Below, piece after piece: positions 47,021 to 58,670 of a stretch of 64,000 bases of DNA (positions within the stretch are counted from its first letter, which is position 1; every line of letters starts with the position of its first letter). The stretch covers positions 739,352 to 803,351 of the forward strand of contig JAJEKV010000168.1 in the NCBI GenBank assembly GCA_021234155.1, given 5' to 3'. The notes beneath the pieces are model-generated. The model had not been told where the DNA came from, did not search any database, and saw only the letters and a list, made by a program, of their open reading frames with translations. A program made the position numbers and the translations under genes. The stretch is from Isoetes taiwanensis. Its lineage: Eukaryota > Streptophyta > Lycopodiopsida > Isoetales > Isoetaceae.

Positions 47021-47580
47021 CTGACATGGTATTGAAACATGGCAATGTTAATTGGTCTCTATAACAACTTAAATTATATGATACATACTATCGTTTAGTA
47101 TGTCAAGTTTGGTAGACTGGTATTTGATCACATCTATCTTCTTTAGTATATTGACACGGTAATTTTAAGTGCATAATTATCATGATGCTTTATATTGGTT
47201 ACTTATCATGATGCTTTACAGTGATTAATCACCAATACACAATGTGATAAATGTACTTGATTTAAATATACTAATATGAGTTTTTTTACCCTATTTTTCT
47301 CCATGGTACTGAAACGTAATCATTTCAGTTAGTTTTCTCATCAATTTAAAATGTATGATATGAACTAATACTTAGTATATAAAGTTTAATGGAATGGTTT
47401 TTGATAGCATCTATCCTCTCTAGTAAATTGACTTGGTAAATTACTCATATATTTTGTAGCATTTAATGGTCAACATATAACGTGGCAAATTGACATGGTT
47501 TAACTTTGTTGATATGATTTTTTTTCTATGATCTCAAATAGTTGATCGATACGATTTTTAAGCGGTATATTTATACCTAG
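47021..47580 (+). repeat. AT-rich degenerate tandem repeat, period about 280 bp
   Basis: Copies starting near 47021 (CATGGTATTGAAAC) and 47303 (CATGGTACTGAAAC) share spaced words such as ATGATA, TTGATCACATCTATC or TTGATAGCATCTATC, and TAAATTGACTTGG. A third weaker copy may start near 47540. Satellite-like, non-coding. Confidence 0.5.
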
Positions 47581-47729
47581 TTTCTACTATATAATATCTA
47601 ATAGGGCTTGTGTGAAATTTATTTATATGATATTGTAGCATGGTATTTAACCTTAATATATTAGCACAATAAACTTAAATGCTTTGAAACATTATTTAAT
47701 TAAGAAATATGAGGTTGTATCTAGTGATT

Positions 47730-47800
47730 ATTTTTTTTTTTAATTGAAGGCTTAGTGTTTGTATTAATATAGATATAGGTATACATATTGACATATGTAT
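47730..47800 (-). mobile_element. Possible minus-strand LINE/SINE 3' end
   Basis: A 12-base T run followed by TAATTGAAGGCTTAGTGTTT and GTATTAATATA resembles the 3' ends of the LINE at 39.2 kb and the retro-insertion at 15.15 kb. No target duplication or coding sequence was found, so the extent is unknown. Confidence 0.3.
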
Positions 47801-47999
47801 ATACATATGTTTACAAAAAGTAACCAATTTGGGTAGGGTTGGTTATAGAGACCCTTCAACATAAAAGCTAGAGTAAATTTTAAGGCCTATCAAAGGCCTG
47901 AAACATCAAAAAAGGAATTAAGTTATGAAAATCAGAGTTTTTGTGATCGGAAAGTTTCACTATTATATAAGACAATCTTACTTTGACATTGTTCTTACT

Positions 48000-49420
48000 T
48001 ACGAGAGAGACAAAACGTTTGGAACACAAGGTCTAAAGCACAATGCTCAAACTGGATGCTTTTTATTTAAAAACATGGTCTGATATAATGTAACTCAACT
48101 TAATTATGTAACATTTAAACTGGATCCAGTCAAGAGCCCTCTGTCTTCATAGCTCCATAACTGAGAATAAGGACTTGTCTGCCTGCATTGTCGATGATGC
48201 CGCAAGAGCTCCTTGCTCTCCTTTGTCAAATCTTGAATAACCGGTCATGTGCTCTTCGAGAGCAAAGATGGAATGCAACATAACTAAATATTCCCTGATA
48301 TTCCTTTGCCCAATGAATCTGTTGATGAAAATATTGGAGATTATGAAGACATTCAAATTGGCTAACACAAATTGTACAATCAGAGAACATTAATCTACAC
48401 CTTCAATAGATGTTTACTTTCTCCACTTAATACAAACTGTCAACAACAATGTCATTCCTTCCATTTCCTAGGAATAAATGACACCAACGCCGCCTATAAT
48501 TATGGACAAAGAGTGCGAAAACAAGCAAAAATGCATAGATGCATTACAACTTAATTGACGTAAAAGGTAGACATTACCATCGGTCGCTTTTGAAGGCTCC
48601 TTTGACCCGCCAAGTCAAATAAATTATATGGGCACATGCTAAAACACATGCGCAAGGCGTTGTATATCTTCGCTCAGAAGCTAGGTGAATTTTCTCCGCA
48701 TTATCATTGTCAAGAAAATCTAATCTGCACCTTAGATAGTAGATTCAAGACTGATCAAGAACCCAATGGGAACAATGTTCAACCATAATCGCATTAAACA
48801 TCTCCTAAATGGGTTTTCAAAATGCTTGTGAATGTTAAGCAATCTTTATTTTTATTCTCGAGAATATTTTCCGCATGAGCTTGGGATATAAAAATTTCCA
48901 ATAACTTAACAAAGAGATTTGATCAGATTCACTACCAACGTATTATAACTTTTTATAACTTGTGAAGGGGTAGAAACCTCAGAATCGCCCATGGTGGATT
49001 GGGAGTTTTAAACACTCTACCAAAGACCCTTTAATAGAAGAAGGCATAGCACAAGGAAGCACCGCCAAGAGCACTATAAAGCCCTATCGTGGATTTCACA
49101 CATTGATCTATCAAATAATAAGTTAGCCATTGTTTCTAAGAGCGAGAGGCCCATTAAGAATAACGCCATGAAATGCTCAAACATCAACATATAATATCGG
49201 GACATACCATTGTCACGATATCATGAGAAAAGACAACCGCATGTTGCCAAAATTATTCCCCAAAGGCGCGTATCGATGAGTGTGGCCGATGTTCCCTTGT
49301 CCTCCTCCTAAATAAGTAGAAGTGCAACGTACCGACGTAACATTGATAAAATCATTGATTATAACCAAATCAAGAAAACAAGGAAGGAAGAGACTTTTAA
49401 CGCCCACGAGCCCAATCGGA
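48000..49420. other. Intergenic DNA, no gene recognised
   Basis: A minus-strand open piece at 48147-48368 is protein-like but unassigned. Nothing else is supported. Confidence 0.5.
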
Positions 49421-49429
49421 CTATGGGAC

Positions 49430-49565
49430 CGTAACAAACAAAGGGGCGAAGCCCCACTGTAACCGTGGGCGAAGCCCAAGCAAAACCAATCAAAACATGG
49501 GGACGAAGCCCCACTACAACAAAACATGGGGACAAAGCCCCGTTATCACTCAAAACCTGGGGCTA
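49430..49565 (+). repeat. Short palindrome-like GGGGCGAAGCCCC repeats
   Basis: Four variants of GGGG-(A)C-(G/A)AAGCCCC, separated by about 20-35 bases and linked by CAAAACATGG-type spacers. Each can form a small GC hairpin. Confidence 0.7.
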
Positions 49566-50690
49566 GACTAAAGACCGCCTGTGGATCGGGCGGCCATTGA
49601 TCCCTAATGATAGCTCGACCGCCTCGTACCGCCCATTTCGCAGCAGCAGCCCTCACGGACCCGGCACAACCCTCTTCCGCCCGCAGAGCTACACCGAGTC
49701 AAATCTTCCCGCGACCGGAAGGTGGTCCCTTCAAATGATTGCCATGTCGCAAGACGCAGCCCGGAAAGAGCATTTTGAAAGCAAACCAAGAGATGGCGGG
49801 GCGGCCTGGACGTCTTTGCTCCCCACCGCCAGATCGAAAGGATGCCGTCGGCATGGATGTGCATCTCCCCGAGCAAAAAAGAGGCCGCCGCCTGCTCTGG
49901 GGGTCAAATCACCCGCCTCCGCAAGGCCCACAAATGCGCAGAGAAAGGGCCGGTGAGTGAGCTCGTGGGCCGCATTCTCAAAGACGGGGAGCGGACCTCT
50001 ACCGCGTACCGGATAGGGGCGGTAAATCCTCCTCGAGGAGGAGGCTGTGCATATGGAGACCGGGTCGGGCGGGTCATAGGCGCACCACCGCCTGGCAGGC
50101 ATGGAGGGCCCAGAGTCACGGGCCGGTGACCCACCACCGAACCGCCCGCCGCGGCCCCCACGCAATCGAAGCAAAGAATTTAGTAATCGACCCACCGCCA
50201 GCTGGGCAACCGGGCGCATCGCCCTGGAGAGAGTGGCCGTGGCACGGACCGCGGGGGATCCCATCAAGTACCCCCGAGGCAAGCAATCGGAGCTGAGCAT
50301 CAAGGATGTCCAAAGTCGCAGCCTAAAGAGGCATCGGGACCGGTGGGTTTAAGAGGGCGCCGGGGCCCAAAATGATGGGGTCGTCCGGGTAGGGCACAAT
50401 CGGGGGGTCATAGGGGTCGGGATCTGGACTGGCTCGTGCAACCGAATGAAATTCTTTTCCCACGGGTCTCCCGGCCATACGCTTGATCTTCACGCCATGC
50501 CGAGAACAAGGCAACGTTAAAGGGTGCCAAGATTGGATCGGGTCTCGGCTGCCTAGAAGGTGCTTAGAATCCAATTTGGGGACTCGTAAAAGGCGGCGAG
50601 CACCTTTTGGGCGCTTTGGGGTTTTCGGGGCTAGAGAGAGATTGTAAACCCTAGAGAGAGAAAAGCCGAAAGGGGCAAATCAAGGGGTCT
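49566..50690. other. GC-rich island with overlapping long ORFs, no gene assigned
   Basis: Base composition changes sharply to GC-rich. Several long overlapping frames exist on both strands (for example 49731-50303 minus and 50101-50352 plus), but high GC lowers stop frequency and no frame shows a family motif. It may be decayed retroelement coding DNA. AGAGAGA-rich sequence follows at about 50630-50660. Confidence 0.45.
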
Positions 50691-50699
50691 ATGCAAGCA

Positions 50700-53680
50700 A
50701 AGCGAGGGCGCGATGTCGAGAGCAATAGTGGGACCCAAAACAGTCCAAAACAATTCAAAGCAATCCAAAACTTGGTACCTACGGCCGATGCTGTGGATGG
50801 AAATCTTGGCTGGACCAGCTCCGATTCTGGATCTTGATGTTAACTCTCTGGTACGGAGTTACATGAGCATGGCCTCAAGGGCTTCAGAGCTTAGGCGCAC
50901 AGGGCGGCGCTGGAGGGCACAGGGCGGCGCAGAACATATAGGAGGGGGGTGGTAGATAGGAATTTTTTTTTGCTCATGAAGCCAGGCAATTGAATCAGGA
51001 TTCACAAATAGATCACAGCATGTATAATATTTGAAAGGAAAATGGTTTTATAATAATTTCTCTCTCTTTTTTTTTTATTGGATACCAACGAAATCTCTGC
51101 CACGGTGAAACCCCAGGAAGCATTGGGGGCACCGGAAGCTCTGACCTCGTTGCTCCGGTGAGACTTGAAGGCGGATAGGTGGATATCCGTAAGGCGGCGG
51201 CCGACTCCAAGAGATGGCCTGCAGGCAAGGATGGCGGATTGCTTGAAGAGCCACGGACGGATTGCTTGAATAGCAAGAAAGGAAAATTTTTGGACTTTTT
51301 ATTTTTTGTTATTTTTTCATGTATACGTGTCATGCCCAGGTTTTTTCCTGGGACGGAAATATTACCCTCAAACAGAAATTGTACCTGCTTTATATATGTA
51401 TTGATAAAATGTACACATTTGATTGTCTTCCTTCGCATGTACCACTACATTTGATAGAAATGCTTGGCATCCTTAGATACATGAGTTCTAGGGTTAAAGG
51501 ATTTGAGATTAGAGTCAAATTAACTAATGGATGGCATTGATTTATGATTTAGGATTCAAGGTTAAAGGTTTTAGAGTTTAAGATTTAATGATTTCAACTT
51601 GAAGTTTATGGTTTAAGGGGTTTCTTCAGGTTTAGAGTTTAGGGTTTACGTAGTTTAGGTTTCACATGGTATAGTTTTTTACCCAAATGCCTAAACTCCA
51701 AACGATAAGTTGCCACAAAATTGACAACATAAAAGAGACAGTAATGCGTCACATTAACACACATCAATGTCTTCACTACAGACAATGTTGGTCAAATGAC
51801 CATTTTCTCACACTTGCTAATGAACCATTTGTTTAACAAACCATTTAATCCAATGATTTTCTCTAAGACAACTTTGATAACAAATAGACATGGAACAAAT
51901 CACTCTCACACATATCAATATTTTTAAAATGTTCATAAACTTTATTGCTTTTAGAAACCATTTTTTCGGGTGGTAAAGGCATACATATTTTGTACAAGAT
52001 TAGTTCATAGCATGTTTAGATTTTAAAATAAGGTTTGTTCTCATCCCTCATGCCGATGTACATTTTCTATTTCCATTGTCCATAAGGTGGGGGAGTAAGT
52101 CATATCCACGGGAGAAGCGGATATACATATATATAAATACCTATTGAACTACTCAACACAAATCTTGCAATATGCCTTTTTGCCCATTTCATGTACAAAG
52201 ATGATTCTATCTATAAATTCTACTTGTAGCTGTAGAATATAACACATCCATCAACACACCAAATCAATGCAAATCTGTATTATTGAAAATAAGTGTTCCC
52301 TTTCTTTTATGGGATTCCTTCCCTTCAGTAGAGCTTTGTAGTGAAATATCTAAGGGTTGACGCAGTAGGTCTTGGCTCCTTTATGGGGTGCACTTATGAT
52401 AACATGGTTAAAATGTTAGCCCCTCTTATACTACAAAGCAGTCAGACTTCTAAATTTAGGGCTAGATGACTTAAAAAAGGGAGTGAGGCTGGAAACCAAC
52501 AATGGTATGGAGAGTACCAATATATGTGCATGCTCCAGCCAGCAGAAATCCTGCACTATGACACCTCTCTGTTCAAAGATTACACATTAGAAAAAAAAGA
52601 AAAGAAAATCAGAACACATTTTGGGCATACCTTCAAGCTTTATGTCAACTGTTGCGACCATTTTGACTTGATGGCCTATGTCATGCAAATAAAGGACATG
52701 TACTCCTACCAAGTCAGACATCCACCAGCTCTGAGTTAGTCTCAGCCTATTAGTAATGTCAACAAACAATGGTAAGTAACAAAATACCTGATCATGATCA
52801 AAGTGATTATTGCTTTATATTGCCCATGTAAATTTTGAAATACAAGAAATTTATCGCGGCGGCCAAGGCTGCTGCGAACATTTCTCTTTTCTAAATTCCT
52901 CTACTAAGAGTTTTTTGTGTTAGGTCGAAATCATGATCTTAGTTCTAGGACGCAAGCAAACTATTCATAAAACCATTCATACGTCAATAGAATCTTATTA
53001 CTTCATGAATACACGCCCTACCAACAGCCTCATTGCAAAACTTTTATGTAGAAGAAGAAACTAAGTAGATTCCATTTGCAGTCTTTAGTATTTTTACAAA
53101 GACTACGGTTAACAGGAGCTATTTTGCTTCTCCTCCATTTCATGAATAAGAATCCCAACATGCCATCAATGGCTAAAGAGGCGTGAAGGTTTTATATACA
53201 CTTCTATAGCACAAGATTGGCAAGGTCCAAAGATCTCTTTTATGAGATCAAATGAACATCACCAAGAAAGAACAGGCAAATGGGATACCACAGGACTTCA
53301 AGGCGTTGTGCTCTTTATTGCGTTTTTGTGGACAGAAAGGATAATAGAGAATAACAGAAGAAGAAACATTACCATTTATTTCATTTTTCATCAAACTCCA
53401 TATTCCGTATGCAAAAACATACTTAGATTTCATCTCATAGCATGAGAAAGTAGGTCAAACTATTTTATCACATTGGAACAAACTAGAAATGGAGCGATGA
53501 ACTCCTCTATTAACTTCTAGCAAAAAGGGGCACGGTTCTGTGCAGTAACTATAATAACTTTGGGCTTTTGAGGTTCGGGGGGTGGGATCTTTGGCACTGT
53601 CACAGTCCATACTCCTTCCACGTAGCTAGCTGCCACCTTCTCAAGATCTGTATCACCAGACAAGGTAACTTTTCTCATGA
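50700..53680. other. Intergenic DNA; telomere-like motif at 51540-51665
   Basis: Between 51540 and 51665 imperfect units of TTTAGGG, such as GTTTAGAGTTTAGGGTTTA, are scattered, resembling a degenerate interstitial plant telomere repeat. No gene is recognised in the rest. Confidence 0.5.
52842..52890 (+). repeat. Dispersed repeat with GC stem-loop (second copy)
   Basis: ATACAAGAAATTTATCGCGG continues into a near-palindrome CGCGGCGGC-CAAG-GCTGCTGCG and then AACATTTCT. The copy at 39137 lacks the right half of the stem. Confidence 0.7.
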
Positions 53681-53689
53681 ATTATCCCA

Positions 53690-54640
53690 CTCTTCACTCC
53701 ATCCTCAAAAATTTCCCATCGTCCTCTTCGCAATTTTTTTCAGCTGCCCTCTATCCCCGACGCTCTTCGGCTTGTACATTGACCAGCTAGAAGAATGGCT
53801 AGCTGAGCACGGGGGGGAGGCGCTCAGTTGATGCACCACATAATCCGGCAACTCATATATGCGGATGATGTTGACCTGCTCGCATATACCCCAGAGGACA
53901 TGCAACGCCACCGGATGCTTTGGACACTTTACGCCAATTCACCGGCATGAGAGTTAACTTGGCCAAGACGAGGTGTGCTTCCCGGGTCCCATCATCCCGC
54001 ACCCACGCCTTCCCCCATTCACTTACCAAAGCGTAGTGGAGGTGGCTCGGCCTTATAAGTATTTGGGCATTGAGTTTTCTACTACCACACACCGGATGCA
54101 TCCATCGTTACGGATCACCGCAGTCGGAAAGCCACAGATGCAATGCAAAACAACAACACAAGGCGTAGTCAGATGCATGGGGTCACCAGGCACACTTGTT
54201 CGTGGCCTTGGTTGAACCGTCCTCCTCTATGGGGCGTATGTGGGCCCGGCGATATCCCTCACCACTTGGACGATCTAGAGCAGTACGTAAGGCCTTCTTG
54301 GCCCGCACCGGGAGTGAAATCCGCGGTTCCATATCAGATCTTGCTCCAGAGACGGGCTTCCTTCCATTCTGAGGGCCGCGCTGAACGTCACATTATTTAC
54401 TTCCCGAAGGTGGTGGCTATGGATGAAGCCCCGCCGCCCAACCTTGCTTTGGCAAGGGCGATGGGCCCGCCAAGAAGTGACTCAAAGCCCGGGCCGAAAG
54501 AGAAGCAGGCCCAAAGTTCTCGCGATGGAATGTGCAGGCACACGATGTGGACCCGGTATACATCGGTGGAACGCCACCGCCTTGAAGCAAAGATTTGATG
54601 CTTGCTTCATGGCCAAGCTTTGGGATCAGAGGCCCCGTCA
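53690..54640 (+). pseudogene. Non-LTR retrotransposon reverse transcriptase remnant
   Basis: On the plus strand CPLSPTLFGLYIDQLEEWLA is followed after a stop by LIYADDVDLLA, the RT catalytic YADD box, then YKYLGIEFSTTTH. Near 54220 LLYGAYVW, and later VKSAVPYQILLQ, fit the thumb region of LINE ORF2. The spelling differs from the L1 at 39-43.6 kb, so it is another LINE clade. Stops and frameshifts interrupt it. The N-terminal RT and the endonuclease are not visible. Coding content fades after about 54640. Confidence 0.8.
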
Positions 54641-55631
54641 CATGTCAAGGTGGCAAATTATCGGCGCTGAGGTTAATCCCATGCGCACGAGGGGCCCACA
54701 CCACTACCGCGCACCCATCTACCCATGAAAAGCGCCAGGTGATTGCTTCCATTCAAGCGCAGGTGCACACCACCTCGCATTGAGACAGGGAGGTGGATTC
54801 GGAGCCGCGTGAGGACATAGTCTCGCCGCCGCCGCAACGAGCCATTGAGGATGAAAGTCACGCCTCCGTGCATGTCCGTGTTTGACGAGCATATCCGGGC
54901 TCGGTATGCTCGGCTAGTTGTGCCCCATCGTGCCCCGTGATGAGCTAATGAGCACTCCTCGTAGGCTTGTTGGGATCGTACCTCCGGGAGGTAATGGATA
55001 CGCTGACTCGATTATGCCCCCGTCCGGCATTAACCTCAGTTGTACTTGTGATTATGTATATAATCAGTGCGGTATGTCGATCCTTATTGCTACTAAGGTT
55101 TTCCCTCTAAACCCTTCGGACGGGGTTTTTAATCCCGGGTAGTAATATCGCGCTTTGCTCTCTCTTTGTACTTGGGTCCCATAGGCCAGTTGGTCTCCGT
55201 GGACGATAAAATCATATTCTATTCTATTCTATTTATTTGCACTTGCATTGCATCATAATCAATCTCAAAATCCTGAAACAAACAACAATTCAGACAAAAC
55301 CCCTAAAACCAGGCTAAGCAAAATAACTACAATTCCAACAAAACTATAAAAGCAATGGACCTTCTTAGAAGAGAAAGAAGAATATAACATGCATGTTCTC
55401 AAATAGATCTTCAAATATGTCATGGTAGGAACATTCACAGACCTTTCCATTTCATCTGGGATGTCAAGAAGTACGTTCAAAAAATCCATTCCTTATGCTT
55501 CAAACTCAGGGATATGCTTCAAATGTTTCCTTGTTGTTATAGCGCCATACCTTGATGAATGGAAATCTCTGTCTTGGCTGCATTACAGTGCAAACTGTAA
55601 CCCTTAAATTTGACAGAGAATCATCAAACTA

Positions 55632-56165
55632 ATGCAGATGCTATATATCACAGTTCTTGCTCCAGTCCCTGCTCCAGTTCCTGTTCCAGTTGCTCCTGCT
55701 CCAGCTCCTACTCATGTTCCTACTCCTGCTTCCGTAGAGGCTTCTTCATGCCCTCAGTTTCGTATCTCAAAGATTTCTTTTCGCGAGTTTGTTAAATCTG
55801 GAAGGCAAGATCCAAGTTCAGTATTTGCAATCCAGGTTCACCTGTCGGCTAGCTCGGCACCAGTGAAGTCTGCCTCAATGCTCCCAGATAAATATGACGA
55901 CTTCTTTGATGTTTTTGACAAAGTCAAGGCCAGTCAGCTCCCAGAGCATCGTCCATATGATTGTTCTATTGATTTGCAGCCCGGGACGATGCCGCCATAT
56001 GGTCTGATATATAGTCTATCTCCCCCTGAGTTGAAGGTTTTGCAGGATTATATTGAAGAAAATCTAGTCACTGGTTTCATTTGGCATTCTCAGTCCCCTG
56101 TTGGAGCGCCTATCTTCTTCGTAGAAAGATGATACGCTGCGTCTGGTCGTTGATTATCGTGGTTT
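55632..56165 (+). pseudogene. Ty3/gypsy polyprotein fragment (RT N terminus)
   Basis: An open frame of 166 codons begins with a Pro/Ala/Val-rich run (residues about 10-35), then DKYDDFFDVFDKVKASQLPE, LPEHRPYDCSIDL and SPPELKVLQDYIEENL, then SQSPVGAPIFFV. This is the start of a Ty3/gypsy RT. After a one-base shift DDTLRLVVDYRG follows to about 56162, where RT similarity ends at a tRNA-like tandem duplication. Catalytic motifs are missing. It differs from the chromovirus at 7-11 kb. Confidence 0.85.
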
Positions 56166-56335
56166 TTTCTGTTAAGATGCACAGCTACCACTCTAGAAGT
56201 AGTGGGTTCAAGTCCCCCCCAGTGTGGCGATTAACCATCAGGTTTGGAGCGTATGATTCGATTTCATCCAAATCATCGTGGCCTTTTCGGTTAGGATGCA
56301 CAACTGCCACTCCAGAGGTAGTGGGTTCAAGTCTT
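56154..56335 (+). repeat. tRNA-like 119-bp tandem duplication
   Basis: The segments at 56156-56215 and 56275-56334 share ATCGTGG, GGATGCACA/AGATGCACA, CTACCACTC/CTGCCACTC, AGTAGTGGGTTCAAGTC and GGTAGTGGGTTCAAGTC. GGTTCAAGTCC is a perfect RNA polymerase III B box, and GTTAGGATGC resembles a tRNA D-arm. An anticodon-like stem (CTGCC/GGTAG) can form. Probable SINE or tRNA-derived fragment; no complete tRNA. Confidence 0.55.
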
Positions 56336-56869
56336 GTTAAAACCCTTAATCGTGATATGCAATATTGTCTATCTAAACTTTTGGCATGCATTATTTTTTT
56401 GCCACGTGGACACTTGCCCATTAAATTCAAATCTTTGCTATTTAATTCAATTTTTTTTTTTAGTTTGGACGGGCTCCTAGTGTGATATGGTTGTGTTGGA
56501 CAGAGCCAATGGGCGCCTTTTCAATTTTTTATTTGTTTGGGGTTGGGCGCAAAGTCTGGCGTTTGATATCTTTACCCTGGTTTCGAGGATCTCAGAGGAT
56601 GGCATCCCCAAGCGGTGTGTTCCCAGAGACCGGGATCTTACAGTAAGCACTGCTAACTGCGCAGTTACTGCGCAGAAAAACTCCCCTTATAAGGGAAATC
56701 CAGCCAAACTTCTCGAGCTTTCTGGCTCGATCCTCCATGCAATCGAGCGGGATCGGTTCGTGGGTGCTCGCACTCGACTGGAGAAGAGGATCAGGTAGCA
56801 GCCGGAGAGGAAACAACGCCGCTGCGATGGGCCTGCGCGAATCAGGGCAAAAAATGCCCCAAAACTACG

Positions 56870-57060
56870 CAGTTGATTGTGGGATCCCAGAGGAGGGGAT
56901 CCCCAGACCCTTCTGCGTGGGGATCCCAGAAGAGGGGATCCCATTTAAGGATCCCAGAGGGCAGGATAACCTAAATCAGGGTAAATAAGGGTGGCCATAT
57001 GATTATTTTTTCCTTCCCACCAGTAGATTTTCATGTAAAAACGGAGGTGGAGATGTAAAA
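56870..57060 (+). repeat. GGGATCCC repeats and 20-bp duplication
   Basis: Four GGGATCCC or GGATCCC palindromes lie in 56880-56965. At 57017-57056 a 20-base unit (ATGTAAAAACGGAGGTGGAG) occurs twice in tandem. Confidence 0.8.
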
Positions 57061-57281
57061 ACGGAGGTGGAGGCCTCCGTTTCAAATCGGACTGCAAGGG
57101 GGTGCATCCATAAAAACTAGTTTAATTTGTTGCTTCTGCAGCTCTTCCCCCATCATTTTTCCTCTCTTCACCTCTCTCATAGATGCTCTCGTATCAGATT
57201 TAGATACGGAGGCGGAGGCAGCAAACATTGCATGTAGCCACCCCTAATATATCTTGAGCCGCAAAGTGTGATTTCGCCTTT

Positions 57282-57812
57282 AGGCCAGATTCCCATTAAC
57301 GGCAGTGGGAGGAGTATTCCTTAAAAATAGTAGCCTAACAACAAATCCCCACGTCACTTTATACCGTTCTTGCATCTTTCCATTAGTTGTGGTAACTGTA
57401 TAGGTGGCATTGTTTTTATTGTTGCCATCGAATTTCCATTCTACCGGATATTGTTCGATAGAATGAAAATTCAACGACAATAGGAAGAACTTTATCTAAA
57501 AATAGCTAAAAGTCTTTCTGCTGTTACTGTTAATGGAAGGCTTCAAAGTAAAAAATATTGGCAACTCCAAGTTTTTGGTTGTTACCACCCCATCGCGGTA
57601 AATGTCGGACATGGGCATGTTATAGCCAGCCTTAAATGGCAAAAAATCCACTGTCCACAAAAACGCCGTGTAAATTTTTTTGGCGTGGCTATAACATGTC
57701 AAAGACACGGATATACCACGAATATGCCCGTGGCTATAACATGACGGTGTCCGACGGCGCTTCGTGCCAGACCACGTCATTTTCAAACCTGCCGTTAGTG
57801 GAAATCTGGCCT
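57282..57812. mobile_element. 531-bp MITE with 24-bp TIRs
   Basis: The left end AGGCCAGATTCCCATTAACG and the right end, reversed, AGGCCAGATTTCCACTAACG match at 22 of 24 bases (both continue GCAG). TTT flanks both sides (57279-57281, 57813-57815). Inside, a second imperfect inverted repeat joins 57604-57628 with 57731-57755 (GGCTATAACATG), with a third copy near 57686. No coding capacity. The superfamily is unclear; a 3-bp duplication would fit a Harbinger-type MITE with an atypical site. Confidence 0.85.
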
Positions 57813-58670
57813 TTTAATAGGGTTTTGTAATACGAAGTATTCTGGGCGATGTTAGCCGTGAAAAGTGCCACCTATTAGAGATGGACGGCTGAGGTGCAGC
57901 TTTAGGATGTTGATTTACTACGGGACTTCCTGTGCCGTCCACTTGGACAATCCTGTGGTTGAAAATCCATGGGAGCCCTTTTCACGCAGCCGTGACCCTG
58001 GCGCTGTGTCGTCGCCTCTATCTGCTAATATGTGTACATTCGGCTATTGCAGTGGTCCTAACGGTGGCTGTGTTTGGCAGTAGCAGGCAATTGAGCTTGA
58101 CAGGGAATTAGTACGAGCGGATGCAATTGCGATACAGCCAGGTTGCGCCGTTGTGGAGCTCCAGGTAAGCGTTCCTTGCTAGTTCTTATCTGGCCAAAGA
58201 GGCTGCCCAAAGCAAGTCTAGAAGCCTTTGTTTGGAATCGGGATGGCTCTGCCTGCTGAAGCAATCTGGCACTACAAAGGCCAACATGAAACCCTTATCA
58301 CAAACAGTCAGCCATACACCAAGAACAGAGAAACAATAGCATAAGATTCTAATTTACTTAATCAATGTGCAGGGCAGCAACGAGCATGGATTTCTTCAAA
58401 CGCTTGGACCAGTGCCTGTGACTGACCAAAATTAGGTAATTTACAGCATAGATATTCCATGATGTTTTCAATATCAACCAGGGCTAAATATTGTGAAATA
58501 TATTCTTGATATGTGAAAGTTAGACGGCGCCCTGTAGTGGTCTACACGGAGCATCAGCTGGGGTATTAATACTCCTAGGCATTTCTTGCAACGCAGATAA
58601 GAATAAGGGCTTGCTTGACGAAAGGCTGTAACAATTTAGGGCTTCTTCCGTACGTTAAGTGTCTGCTTAA

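Noticed and set aside
49731-50303. 190-codon minus-strand ORF in GC-rich DNA
   Set aside because: Overlapping long frames on both strands are expected at high GC, and no motif or family was visible.
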